55,883 nucleotides of DNA from assembly GCF_902522795.1 (NCBI RefSeq), contig NZ_CABYWZ010000010.1, positions 1-55,883 of the forward strand. Direction: 5' to 3'. Below the pieces are notes generated by a model. The model ran no database searches. It saw only the letters and a list, made by a program, of their open reading frames with translations, and was not told where the DNA came from. Of this stretch, positions 47,366 through 55,883 are shown in pieces (the first letter of the stretch is position 1; every line of letters begins with the position of its first letter). The DNA is from an uncultured Prochlorococcus sp. Its GTDB lineage: Bacteria > Cyanobacteriota > Cyanobacteriia > PCC-6307 > Cyanobiaceae. The position numbers and the translations under genes are program-made.

Positions 47366-49642
47366 TTACAACTCTGCAGGATTAACATCTATTGTTAAAA
47401 AAACATTTTTTGGAATAAGTTTCCATAATATTGATCTATCAGGTAAAGGTATCTTTGTTCCTTCAGGACCATGTATTAATATCTGCCATCTAAATTTTTT
47501 ACCGACTTTAGCAATTAAACTAGGAGCAGGACCAATTAATTTCCAGTTCCTTTTCTCACAAAAATTGAGTAGATATTGTGCTAATTTTATTGCAATTGAC
47601 TCAGTTAATTCATAATTTTCACCTGATAATTTAAGAAGGCAAATCGTGCAAAATGGGAATAAATTAGCATCCTTTCTCAATCTCGAGTTTTCAATTAAGA
47701 ATCTTTCATAATCTCTTTTTTGCAGATACGAAATCACCGGGTGATTAGGTTTATATGTTTGAAAAATTACTTTCCCTTTTTTTTGTGCCCTGCCGGCCCT
47801 TCCTGCTACTTGCAAAAATAATTGCAATGATTTTTCTTCTGCTGAAATATCTGGACGATGAAGTAACCCATCTGCTGCAATAACTACTGAAAGAGTAATA
47901 TTGGGGATGTCAATACCTTTTGCCAACATCTGAGTACCGACAAGAATATCAGCATCACCTTTAGAAAACTTTGAAAGAATATCTCTATGACCATCCTTTC
48001 CTGAAGTTGTATCTCTATCAAAGCGAAGTACTCTTAAGTCAGGAAATTCTTCATTTAAAAACTCTATTACTCTTTGCGTACCAATTCCAAAAGGTTTGAA
48101 AGCAGTTGAATGACAATCTGGGCAACGATTGATCAATCTTGATTTATGATCACACCAATGACACCTTAACCATTTTTTTCCTTGTGATCCGAGATGAACG
48201 GATAAAGGAACGTCACAGTTGGGGCAATTTATTAAATATCCGCAATTTCTACAACTTAAAAATCCACTATGCCCCCTTCTAGGAATCAAAATTATTGCTT
48301 GCTCTTTTTTTAAGCGTAGTTGAGGAAGCAATTGTAATAATTCATTGGAAAAAATTTTCATATTTCCCTTCTTGAACTCATCCCGCATATCAATAATTTT
48401 TATTTCAGGAGTCTCATTACTGGATATCCTTTGAATCATTCTTACCAATTTAAAATTCCTTTCAAAAATACACTTTTTCCAAGTCTTCATTGATGGGGTT
48501 GCACTCCCAAAAATTAACTTTGCAGAATTCCTTTTTACTATTTCAATCGCAATCTCTCTTGCGTCATAACAAGGCATAGGACTATCTTGCTTATAAGAAA
48601 CATCATGTTCTTCATCCATTATTATTAATCCCAGATTTTTGATTGGAAGAAAAACTGCCGACCTTGTACCTATTACTATTAAAGGTTCATTAGCATTAAT
48701 GATTTTCTTCCAAACTAAAGTTCTATGATCGGGAGAACAATTACTATGATATTCGCAAACAACATTATTAAATCGCCTACTAAACCTATCAATAAGTTGA
48801 GGAATTAATCCAATTTCTGGGGCTAGTATCAAACAACTTTTTTTCTTTAGTAATTGATCTTCAGCAATTCTCATATACACCTCTGTTTTACCTGAACCTG
48901 TTTCGCCCCAAAGAAGTAATCCTTCTCCTTGTTTCATTTTTTGAAATTCTTGAAATGCAATTTTTTGCTCATTTGTAAGATTTGGTTTTTTCGTTGCGAT
49001 ATGATCTTTTAAAAAGGAATTTAATTTACTATTTATATTTTTTTTTCTTTTAGATTTAGCAAGATAATTTTTACTGACCATTGAGTTAATTAGATTGTAA
49101 TTAAAACCAGACTTTATTAATTCACTTTGCCAATTACCTTTTTTAGATAAAGTATCCATTAAAAAAAATTCTTTTTTGGTTAATCCATTTTTCTTATTAT
49201 CAAATTCTTTTTTAGTTTCAATCCATATTTGATCTTTTAAACCTTTAGAGAAATTTTTATATTTACCAATCCAGCCAGGAGGGAATGCAGTTTTAAACAT
49301 TTTTAAATTACTAACCATATAAAAAGAAGCTAGGGAGTCTATCAATTCTCTCCAAGATTCATCAATTATTTTTTTCTGCAAAATACTTTCAACAAACAAA
49401 TATCTTATGCTTTTTCCTCCAGTAATATTTGATTCATCTTTATTAATTGTCGAAGAGTCTTTTTTGGAGATCACCAACCCATTCAATAATCTCCCCCTTA
49501 GTCTCACACTTACAATATCTCCAACTTCTGCTCCAAGATTATTTCCATCTAAATAGTAAAAGCTTTCATTACTACTACCTATATCAAGCAAAATTTCCAA
49601 TTTACAGGAGATATTTAATAACTGATTACTTGCCGGCTTCAA
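47366..49642 (-). CDS. priA: Primosomal replication-restart helicase PriA
   Basis: PriA restarts stalled replication forks by unwinding and loading the replicative helicase. The 758-residue protein has the P-loop LLWGETGSGKTEVYMRI, the DEEH box (IIMDEEHDVSYK), GTQMLAKGID, and a zinc-binding Cys cluster (SCRNCGYLINCPNC and CHWCDH, RCPDCHS). The N-terminal 3'-DNA-binding domain is present but weak in sequence. It begins with a TTG at 49642, right after an in-frame stop; the 14-base motif lies 23 bases upstream of it. It is tail to tail with the DUF3153 gene. Confidence 0.96.
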   Translation of the reverse strand: MKPASNQLLNISCKLEILLDIGSSNESFYYLDGNNLGAEVGDIVSVRLRGRLLNGLVISKKDSSTINKDESNITGGKSIRYLFVESILQKKIIDESWRELIDSLASFYMVSNLKMFKTAFPPGWIGKYKNFSKGLKDQIWIETKKEFDNKKNGLTKKEFFLMDTLSKKGNWQSELIKSGFNYNLINSMVSKNYLAKSKRKKNINSKLNSFLKDHIATKKPNLTNEQKIAFQEFQKMKQGEGLLLWGETGSGKTEVYMRIAEDQLLKKKSCLILAPEIGLIPQLIDRFSRRFNNVVCEYHSNCSPDHRTLVWKKIINANEPLIVIGTRSAVFLPIKNLGLIIMDEEHDVSYKQDSPMPCYDAREIAIEIVKRNSAKLIFGSATPSMKTWKKCIFERNFKLVRMIQRISSNETPEIKIIDMRDEFKKGNMKIFSNELLQLLPQLRLKKEQAIILIPRRGHSGFLSCRNCGYLINCPNCDVPLSVHLGSQGKKWLRCHWCDHKSRLINRCPDCHSTAFKPFGIGTQRVIEFLNEEFPDLRVLRFDRDTTSGKDGHRDILSKFSKGDADILVGTQMLAKGIDIPNITLSVVIAADGLLHRPDISAEEKSLQLFLQVAGRAGRAQKKGKVIFQTYKPNHPVISYLQKRDYERFLIENSRLRKDANLFPFCTICLLKLSGENYELTESIAIKLAQYLLNFCEKRNWKLIGPAPSLIAKVGKKFRWQILIHGPEGTKIPLPDRSILWKLIPKNVFLTIDVNPAEL

Positions 49643-49963
49643 AACTTTTTCTTAGTATTGGATTGTTGAACATTCCACAAAGTGTTTTTTGCACATTGTA
49701 AGTATCCTGCTCTTAAGGGAGACATGAAGCTCTGATCATTGACTGAAAATTCAAAAATGATCTGCCTGTCTGAGAAATCCCAAGACTTTTTACTTTAGGT
49801 AATCTATAGCACTATTTAAATTTTTCAACAATTTAGAAAACTTTTCTTATTCTCATTTTGTGAAAAAGTTTTTTAAACATTAAGGGGACTTTACTACTAA
49901 ATGTTCAAATTAGCCCTAAATAAAATTTTATCTAGTTAAATTCACCGTAGAAAGGAGTCAATT
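49643..49963. promoter_or_regulatory. Divergent intergenic region priA/rpoD with motif, hairpin and rpoD RBS
   Basis: This 321-base spacer must contain promoters for both priA and rpoD. It holds motif copy 3, a 7-base-pair hairpin GATCATT/AATGATC (49734-49762) and CCTGTCT just beyond it. A strong Shine-Dalgarno AAAGGAG (49951-49957) precedes the rpoD ATG by six bases. The middle (about 49780-49945) is AT-rich with no ORF or clear structure. I see no tRNA or known RNA gene. Confidence 0.5.
49666..49679 (-). repeat. 14-base motif TGTGGAATGTTCAA, copy 3 (upstream of priA)
   Basis: The exact 14-mer is on the minus strand, reading toward priA and 23 bases from its start codon. It matches the copies at 2642-2655 and 2873-2886. 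Here and near csoS1 the sequence CCTGTCT also occurs nearby (49765-49771 and 2859-2865), which may point to a shared element. Confidence 0.5.
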
Positions 49964-51148
49964 ATGTGTCCAGTCGCAGCAGAATCAAAGAATTCCAAGC
50001 CTAGTTCAAAAAAAAAGATCAATAAAAAAATTAATACAAATTTAGAAAAAGTAGTTGAAGAAGATGGTAATAAAAATAATCAAACTTTACAGACATCTGC
50101 TGAGTTAAACGAAAGCAATATTGAAAATAACAATAATGAATTTAGTGATTCTGAAGAAGAAGATAAAGGGCTCGGGAATATAAAGCTTGGGCCAAAAGGT
50201 ATCTACACTGAAGATTCAATAAGAGTTTATCTCCAAGAAATTGGAAGAATTAGACTTTTAAGACCAGATGAAGAAATTGAGCTTGCAAGAAAAATTGCTG
50301 ACTTACTCCAATTAGAAGAGCTAGCAACTCAATATGAGTCAGAAAAAGGGCATTTCCCATCTGTAAGAGAATGGGCCGAGTTAATAGATATGCCTCTTCC
50401 TAAATTTAGAAGAAGACTTCTCTTAGGGCGCAGAGCTAAAGAAAAAATGGTTCAATCAAATTTAAGATTAGTTGTTTCCATTGCTAAAAAATATATGAAC
50501 AGAGGTTTATCATTTCAAGATTTAATCCAAGAAGGAAGTTTGGGTCTAATTAGGGCCGCGGAAAAATTCGACCATGAAAAAGGTTATAAGTTCTCTACAT
50601 ATGCAACTTGGTGGATTCGCCAAGCCATTACAAGAGCAATTGCGGATCAAAGTAGAACTATTAGATTGCCAGTTCACTTATACGAGACAATATCCAGAAT
50701 TAAAAAAACTACAAAAGTTCTTAGCCAAGAATTTGGCAGAAAACCTAGTGAAGAAGAAATAGCTGAGAGTATGGAAATGACAATCGAAAAATTAAGATTT
50801 ATAGCTAAAAGTGCGCAACTTCCTATTTCTTTAGAAACTCCAATAGGGAAAGAAGAAGACTCAAGACTAGGAGACTTTATAGAGGCTGATATAGAAAATC
50901 CAGAGCAAGATGTTTCTAAAACTTTACTAAGAGAAGATTTGGAAGGAGTATTAGCCACTCTTAGTCCAAGAGAAAGAGATGTTCTCAGATTGAGATATGG
51001 AATTGATGATGGAAGAATGAAAACTCTTGAAGAAATTGGCCAGATTTTTGATGTGACGAGAGAAAGAATTAGACAAATAGAGGCAAAAGCCCTGAGAAAA
51101 CTTAGACATCCAAATCGAAATGGGGTTTTAAAAGAATATATAAAATAA
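49964..51148 (+). CDS. rpoD: Principal RNA polymerase sigma factor (sigma-70, RpoD/SigA type)
   Basis: The 394-residue protein is a group 1 sigma factor. After a 75-residue charged, disordered N-terminus it has region 1.2 ([16 protein letters not shown]), region 2 ([29 protein letters not shown]), region 3 ([11 protein letters not shown]) and region 4 ([30 protein letters not shown]). It lacks the long region 1.1 insert of enterobacteria, as in cyanobacteria. Strong AAAGGAG ribosome-binding sequence precedes the ATG. It is divergent from priA. Confidence 0.97.
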   Translation: MCPVAAESKNSKPSSKKKINKKINTNLEKVVEEDGNKNNQTLQTSAELNESNIENNNNEFSDSEEEDKGLGNIKLGPKGIYTEDSIRVYLQEIGRIRLLRPDEEIELARKIADLLQLEELATQYESEKGHFPSVREWAELIDMPLPKFRRRLLLGRRAKEKMVQSNLRLVVSIAKKYMNRGLSFQDLIQEGSLGLIRAAEKFDHEKGYKFSTYATWWIRQAITRAIADQSRTIRLPVHLYETISRIKKTTKVLSQEFGRKPSEEEIAESMEMTIEKLRFIAKSAQLPISLETPIGKEEDSRLGDFIEADIENPEQDVSKTLLREDLEGVLATLSPRERDVLRLRYGIDDGRMKTLEEIGQIFDVTRERIRQIEAKALRKLRHPNRNGVLKEYIK

Positions 51149-51245
51149 AAAAAGTTAAATATAATATTCAGCTTTAAAAACTGGCAAAATAATAGCTTAA
51201 GATAGATTCGACTTAATTTTTAATTCAAACTCAAAATAATATTTA

Positions 51246-52196
51246 ATGACTAATTTTAAGCTAAAAATAGCTAGTAGAAGAAGTAAACTAGCAATGGTTC
51301 AAACTTTATGGGTTAAAGATCAACTAGAAAGGAATATTCCCAATTTAGAGGTATCTATAGAAGCTATGGCAACTCAAGGTGACAAAATCCTTGATGTAGC
51401 ATTAGCAAAAATAGGCGACAAAGGCTTATTTACAAAAGAACTTGAAGCACAAATGCTCGTAGGCCATGCAGATATAGCTGTACATTCTCTGAAAGATTTA
51501 CCAACCAATTTGCCTAATGGCCTTAAATTAGGATGTATTACAAAAAGGGAGGATCCTGCAGATGCTTTAGTAGTAAACAAAAAAAATGAATGTTATAAAC
51601 TAGAAACCTTACCTGAAGGTTCGATTGTTGGAACAAGCTCTCTAAGAAGACTTGCACAATTAAGAAATAAGTACCCACATCTTGTTTTCAAAGATATCAG
51701 GGGAAATGTTATTACAAGAATTGAAAAATTAGATGCAGGAGAATTTGATTGTATTATTCTCGCGGCCGCTGGTTTAAAGAGATTAGGCTTTGAATCAAGA
51801 ATTCACCAGATTATCCCAAGTGGAATTTCCCTACATGCCGTTGGCCAAGGAGCACTAGGCATAGAATGTAAATCTGATGATAAAAAAGTTTTAGAAATTA
51901 TAAATACCTTAGAAGATAAACCCACCAGTCAAAGATGTTTAGCAGAAAGGGCTTTTTTAAGAGAGCTTGAAGGTGGATGCCAAGTCCCAATAGGTGTGAA
52001 TAGCAAAATTCAGAATGAACAACTTTGCCTTACTGGTATGGTTGCATCTCTTGATGGAGAAAGGCTTATTAAAGATCAATATATTGGCGATATTAATGAT
52101 CCCGAAGAAGTAGGCAAAGAACTAGCTAAAAAATTAAAGCAGCAAGGTGCCGAAGAAATACTAAGCGAAATATTTGAAAAATTTAGAGAAAAATAA
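51246..52196 (+). CDS. hemC: Porphobilinogen deaminase (hydroxymethylbilane synthase)
   Basis: HemC joins four porphobilinogens to hydroxymethylbilane, feeding heme, chlorophyll and corrinoids. The 316-residue protein begins [19 protein letters not shown], has [22 protein letters not shown], and the Cys that carries the dipyrromethane cofactor in [11 protein letters not shown]. It lies 97 bases after rpoD in the same direction and converges on ppa2 by six bases. Confidence 0.98.
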   Translation: MTNFKLKIASRRSKLAMVQTLWVKDQLERNIPNLEVSIEAMATQGDKILDVALAKIGDKGLFTKELEAQMLVGHADIAVHSLKDLPTNLPNGLKLGCITKREDPADALVVNKKNECYKLETLPEGSIVGTSSLRRLAQLRNKYPHLVFKDIRGNVITRIEKLDAGEFDCIILAAAGLKRLGFESRIHQIIPSGISLHAVGQGALGIECKSDDKKVLEIINTLEDKPTSQRCLAERAFLRELEGGCQVPIGVNSKIQNEQLCLTGMVASLDGERLIKDQYIGDINDPEEVGKELAKKLKQQGAEEILSEIFEKFREK

Positions 52197-52202
52197 AATT
52201 TG

Positions 52203-52793
52203 TTAATTTACTAATTTAGGATCAATTTCTTTTTTGTATCTCTCTTCACAATCTTTAATCACTTTAACAGCTTCTGCTATCCCAAAAAAACCATTTACAG
52301 TACATGTTCCTGGTTTTTTTAGATCTTTGTAGTGCTCCCAATAATACTTTGTTTCTTTTAACCAATGATCTCCAAGGTCTTCATAACTTGAGATATGATC
52401 CATTCTTTTATCATCCGCGAGAACCGCTATTACCTTATCATCGACCTCTCCACCATCATCAAATTTCATCACCCCAATAATTCTTGCTTCCACGATAGAT
52501 CCGGGTATCAATGGCTCAGTTACTCCAACAATTTCTACATCAAGTGGATCTCCATCTTCATCCCATGTCCTTGGAATACATCCATAAGCAAAAGGATACG
52601 CAAGTGATGAATAACCTACCCTATCAAGTTTAAGATGGCCCGTTTCTGTAATTAATTCATATTTATTTATGGTATTAGAGTTCAATTCAACAATAGTATT
52701 TATTACTGTATTTGAACTATCAGTGAAAGCATTTAGTATGTGCAATAAATTGGGGGTAACCCTGCTTGGGGGCTGATTTAGATTTGCCATCAA
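52203..52793 (-). CDS. ppa: Inorganic pyrophosphatase, second copy with complete active site
   Basis: This 196-residue soluble PPase has all residues expected from E. coli PPase by eye: Glu20, Lys29, Glu31 (VELNSNTINKYEL), Arg43 (LDRVG), Tyr51/Tyr55 (YPFAYGC), the DxDxxD set (DEDGDPLDVE), Asp97/Asp102/Lys104 (KFDDGGEVDDK) and Tyr141-Lys142 (HYKDL). It is clearly different from the ppa at 36.9 kb, and is the better candidate for the working enzyme. It is convergent with hemC. Origin (vertical or transfer) cannot be judged here. Confidence 0.93.
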   Translation of the reverse strand: MMANLNQPPSRVTPNLLHILNAFTDSSNTVINTIVELNSNTINKYELITETGHLKLDRVGYSSLAYPFAYGCIPRTWDEDGDPLDVEIVGVTEPLIPGSIVEARIIGVMKFDDGGEVDDKVIAVLADDKRMDHISSYEDLGDHWLKETKYYWEHYKDLKKPGTCTVNGFFGIAEAVKVIKDCEERYKKEIDPKLVN

Positions 52794-52853
52794 GAAATTA
52801 TTTTTATTTATCTTACAACCTCACACCTAACCAAATTCTTTAAAAGTAATGTT

Positions 52854-54359
52854 TCAGCAAAAATCATTTATTTTAGACCTTAAATGATTGATAAAATAGT
52901 TTGGCGAAAGTTCTTCATTAGTTACAGCTCTTACCAACTCCATACAATTAACTGATCTGCCATATTCATGTATATTATTTCTTAGCCAAAAGATGATCTT
53001 TTGATATTCACCATTTTCAATTAAGTTGTCAATCAAACCTATGTCTCTTTCCATTTGAGAAGATATTTGCGCACTTATAACATGTCCTAACAAATATGAG
53101 GGGAAATATCCAAACGCCCCTTCACTCCAATGAACATCTTGAAGACAACCTTCTGAATCATTGGATGGTTTAATTCCTAGGAGTTCATCATATCTTTTAT
53201 TCCATTCTGTTGGAATATCTTCAGCAGGTAATCCTCTTTCAATTAAATCTATTTCAAGTTCGGTTCTTATTAATATGTGTAAGCCATAAGTCAATTCATC
53301 CGCTTCAACCCTATTTAATCCTGCTTCCAAATGATTAATAGATTTCCATAGTTCTAAATAATTATTAAGAGAACATCCAGCCGAAACAAATTTGTTAAAA
53401 AATCTTTTTGAAAAAGATTTGGATTTAACTATTCTATTTTCCCAAAATAAAGATTGACTTTCATGTATACCCATAGAGGTTGCTTGACCTAAAGGCCAAG
53501 CAAACCATTGATGACTTTGAGATGGCAAACCTTGCTCATAAATAGAATGCCCCCACTCATGCGCAGTTGCTAAAAAACTTGATAATGGTTCACCTTCAAC
53601 AATTCTTGTCGTAATCCTGTAATCATTAGGGCCTAATGTAATCGAAAAAGGATGAGGAGATTTACCAACAACAACTAGATCTTTATCTCTCCCAAACTCA
53701 TCAAGTAATTGAGAACATAAATTATGTTGAGATTCTGGACTCAAATCCCAGTAATATTTCTTAGATTTATTAATCCCTCTAATCAACTCTGGGAGAGTGT
53801 CTTTCAAAGGCTGAAACATTTTATTCAGCCACTTTAAAGTTAATTCAGGCTCAAAGGGTTGGGCTAAAGTTTCCCATGGTGAATATTGATCTGATATTTG
53901 TTTCGCCTCTTCAATCCTCAATTTAACTAATTCTTCAAAGAAAGGAAGAAAAATTTTAAAATCTGATTTTTCCTTAGCTTCTTGCCAGCTTTCATACCCT
54001 TTAGATTTTGACTTTGCTAGAGACTCAACTAATTTAGGATCTAAATTTCTTTCTCTATTAAATTCCTTCAATAGAAGACTAATATTTCTTTCTTTATCTT
54101 TTATGAAAAGTTGATTATCGGAATTTCGTTCAATATTTGCAAGTTCATTTTTAGCAGATTGTATTAAATCAGAAAATTCCTCGGAAGAATTTCTTTCATG
54201 CAATACTTTTGCAATATAAGTAAGTTGTTCAGACCTCCAAGAAGCACCTTTCTTTGGCATTCCAGTATTCTGATCCCAATAAAGTGTATTTTGGATTGAA
54301 CCTAATATTTGTGTTTCTTTAAGGTAAGCACCCAGCTTATTCCAATGAGTTTCAGCCAA
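52854..54359 (-). CDS. Carboxypeptidase Taq (M32 metallopeptidase)
   Basis: The 501-residue protein is an M32 zinc carboxypeptidase. The zinc motif HEWGHSIYEQ (HExxH) is at about residue 266, and the third ligand Glu lies in HESQSLFWEN about 25 residues on. EADELTYGLHILIRTELE is the family's conserved substrate-site helix. Members remove C-terminal residues from peptides, probably recycling amino acids. The start is a single ATG at 54359 with SAMAETHWNKLGAYL. It follows ppa2 upstream on the same strand, 60 bases away. Confidence 0.95.
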   Translation of the reverse strand: MAETHWNKLGAYLKETQILGSIQNTLYWDQNTGMPKKGASWRSEQLTYIAKVLHERNSSEEFSDLIQSAKNELANIERNSDNQLFIKDKERNISLLLKEFNRERNLDPKLVESLAKSKSKGYESWQEAKEKSDFKIFLPFFEELVKLRIEEAKQISDQYSPWETLAQPFEPELTLKWLNKMFQPLKDTLPELIRGINKSKKYYWDLSPESQHNLCSQLLDEFGRDKDLVVVGKSPHPFSITLGPNDYRITTRIVEGEPLSSFLATAHEWGHSIYEQGLPSQSHQWFAWPLGQATSMGIHESQSLFWENRIVKSKSFSKRFFNKFVSAGCSLNNYLELWKSINHLEAGLNRVEADELTYGLHILIRTELEIDLIERGLPAEDIPTEWNKRYDELLGIKPSNDSEGCLQDVHWSEGAFGYFPSYLLGHVISAQISSQMERDIGLIDNLIENGEYQKIIFWLRNNIHEYGRSVNCMELVRAVTNEELSPNYFINHLRSKINDFC

Positions 54360-54467
54360 AGATTTAAATGGAAATTAAATTTATTTTAAGATAAAAATTT
54401 TAATGTCTGCAGTAAAACATGCATCTTTATCCATAATAGGATATTGATTAATTAAGTTTTAACTTAT

Positions 54468-54923
54468 ATGGAACAAATATTTTCAAAATTAAAATTCATA
54501 ACCCATGGCGAGGGTTTTATTGATATCACATATGATTTAAATTTATGTATTGAAAAAAATAATTTTCATTCAGGAATTTTAAATTTAACTTCACTTCATA
54601 CAAGTTGCAGTTTAACTATTAATGAGAACGCAGATCCAAATGTACTGAGGGACCTAAAAAAGTATATGCAATCGATAGTTCCCTATGATTCCTACTTAAC
54701 CTTATCAAAAAATAGAGAAGAAATATCCTATAAACATTATCAAGAAGGGGCTGACGATATGCCAGCACATATTAAAACATCCCTAACAAACACTTGTTTA
54801 TCTTTGAGTTTTAAAGACGGGAAAATTATGCTTGGCACATGGCAAGCAGTTTATTTGTGGGAACATCGATTTGATCAAAAGGAAAGAATCATTAATTTAC
54901 ATATAATTGGTGAGAAAAAGTAA
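54468..54923 (+). CDS. YjbQ/UPF0047-family protein
   Basis: The 151-residue protein has the YjbQ pattern: NLTSLHTSCSLTINENADPNVLRDL, EGADDMPAHIKTSLTN and TWQAVYLWEHR. The family is secondary-thiamine-phosphate-synthase-like, with weak thiamine phosphate synthase activity in E. coli; its true role is unknown. It opens a plus-strand group (YjbQ, pterin dehydratase, COG0523) at the end of the window. Confidence 0.92.
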   Translation: MEQIFSKLKFITHGEGFIDITYDLNLCIEKNNFHSGILNLTSLHTSCSLTINENADPNVLRDLKKYMQSIVPYDSYLTLSKNREEISYKHYQEGADDMPAHIKTSLTNTCLSLSFKDGKIMLGTWQAVYLWEHRFDQKERIINLHIIGEKK

Positions 54924-54959
54924 GGTATTTATAATGTAATAAGTCAGATTTTTAATTTA

Positions 54960-55250
54960 ATGAAACCCTACATTTTGCAAGATGAAGAATTGAATGAATT
55001 AGTTGTCAAAATACCTGGCTGGGAAATTAAATCTAAACAAATCCAAAGAGAATTTAACTTCGCTAATTTTATTGAAGCCTTTGCTTTTATGACTAAGGTT
55101 GCTTTAATCTGTGAAAAATATAATCATCATCCTAACTGGGAGAATGTTTATGCAAAAGTAATAATTAAATTAAATACACATGATCTAGGAGGTATTACTA
55201 ATCTGGATCAAACATTAGCTTCGGAAATCAACAAAATTTTCGATCAATAA
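54960..55250 (+). CDS. Pterin-4a-carbinolamine dehydratase
   Basis: PCD dehydrates pterin carbinolamines, recycling oxidised pterins. The 96-residue protein has the active-site histidine motif KYNHHPNWENVYAKVIIKL and THDLGGITNLD, typical of the small family. Phenylalanine hydroxylase is not expected here, so it may act on molybdopterin or folate-related pterins. It lies 29 bases before the COG0523 gene, an association noted in comparative genomics of folate and metal genes. Confidence 0.93.
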   Translation: MKPYILQDEELNELVVKIPGWEIKSKQIQREFNFANFIEAFAFMTKVALICEKYNHHPNWENVYAKVIIKLNTHDLGGITNLDQTLASEINKIFDQ

Positions 55251-55279
55251 AAATATAAACTTGTTTTCAACTATTCAAA

Positions 55280-55883
55280 ATGTCTAAAAATTTATTGCCA
55301 GTTACTATTATTAGTGGATTTTTAGGTTCTGGCAAAACTACACTTCTAAATCATATTTTAAAAAATCAAGTTGGTATTAAAACAGCTGTTTTAGTCAACG
55401 AATTTGGAGAGATCGGAATAGATAATGACTTAATAATAGAAGGCTCAGAAGATATGATCGAATTAAATAATGGTTGTATATGTTGCTCTATCAATGGCGA
55501 ATTATTAAATACCGTATCCAAAGTTTTAGAAAGAGCTGAAAAATTAGACTATTTGATTGTTGAAACAACTGGATTAGCAGATCCATTACCAGTAGCCATG
55601 ACTTTTGCGGCTGGTGATCTTAGAGAAAAAGTAAGATTAGATTCGATAATCACTGTCATTGATGGAGAAAATTTTGATTTTGAAATTAATAATACAAGTG
55701 TCGCCTATTCTCAAATTTTATACGGAGATATCCTTCTTCTTAATAAATCTGATTTAGTAAATGAAAAACAATTAAAGAAAATAGAGGAGTTTATAAATAA
55801 AATAAAAAAAGAACCAAGGATTTTGAGATCAACTAATAGTGAAGTTTCATTACATACAATAATGAGCGTGGGTCTATTTGAAA
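55280..55883 (+). CDS. COG0523 G3E GTPase (CobW/ZNG1-like), 5' part, runs off the window
   Basis: About 201 codons are visible. The protein begins ATG SKNLLPVTIISGFLGSGKTT (P-loop with GxxGxGK), has LVNEFGEIGIDN, and the metal-binding GCICCSINGEL (CxCC). This is the GTPase-chaperone family that delivers zinc or cobalt; the label CobW is inherited and does not prove a cobalamin role. The C-terminal CobW domain lies beyond the window. It is in the same direction as the pterin dehydratase, 29 bases upstream. Confidence 0.95.
   Translation, partial: MSKNLLPVTIISGFLGSGKTTLLNHILKNQVGIKTAVLVNEFGEIGIDNDLIIEGSEDMIELNNGCICCSINGELLNTVSKVLERAEKLDYLIVETTGLADPLPVAMTFAAGDLREKVRLDSIITVIDGENFDFEINNTSVAYSQILYGDILLLNKSDLVNEKQLKKIEEFINKIKKEPRILRSTNSEVSLHTIMSVGLFE

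Overview
The window is a gene-dense, strongly AT-rich stretch of a marine picocyanobacterium, almost certainly Prochlorococcus, and by base composition and gene content a high-light-adapted lineage. The evidence is an alpha-carboxysome operon with form IA RuBisCO, csoS1D, both dark-operative (chlLNB) and light-dependent (por) protochlorophyllide reductases, psaM, psb27, an acyl-ACP reductase/aldehyde-deformylating oxygenase pair, a ferrochelatase with a light-harvesting-like tail, and very short spacers. Nearly all of it looks like core genome. I see no CRISPR array, no tRNA or rRNA, no insertion sequence and no prophage.

Layout. 1-4.3 kb: carboxysome genes on the minus strand (csoS1, rbcL, rbcS, start of csoS2), with rdgB inserted on the plus strand and csoS1D beyond it. 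4.4-10.5 kb: chlorophyll synthesis (chlN-chlB-chlL, converging on por) and psaM. 10.5-18.7 kb: lipoate ligase-like protein, M50 protease, trpF, folE, then a minus-strand lipid block (ado, aar, accA, SDR) and a creatininase-family protein. 18.7-25.1 kb: S1-domain protein, Tab2-like protein and a laccase-domain protein in one plus-strand run, then ilvB and hemH. 25.2-29.6 kb: orphan tyrosine recombinase, cobO, pyrH, frr, and a geranylgeranyl reductase-like flavoprotein. 29.6-38.2 kb: tal, ftsI with a small FtsL-like membrane protein, a CPBP protease, a double histidine phosphatase, lepB, Spx/ArsC, a divergent pyrophosphatase and two small proteins. 38.3-47.4 kb: proS, psb27, purA (one-base frameshift), PfkB kinase, cutA, cobK, ssb, small membrane proteins, argB and a fused DUF3153 protein. 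47.4 kb-end: priA, rpoD, hemC, a second, catalytically complete pyrophosphatase, an M32 carboxypeptidase, YjbQ, pterin carbinolamine dehydratase and the start of a COG0523 GTPase.

Functional themes are carbon fixation, tetrapyrrole synthesis (chlL/N/B, por, hemC, hemH, cobO, cobK, a ChlP-like enzyme), photosystem assembly (psaM, psb27, Tab2-like) and housekeeping. The most unusual signals are not in gene content but between and at the edges of genes: strong hairpins in the rbcL-rbcS and rbcS-csoS2 spacers (the latter terminator-like) that could set carboxysome protein ratios; a nested hairpin upstream of csoS1; a 14-base motif found three times, beside csoS1 (twice) and priA; an apparent ATT start codon for the laccase-domain gene; loss of conserved catalytic residues in one of two pyrophosphatases; and a homopolymer frameshift in purA. 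I do not find a clear new multi-gene system here.
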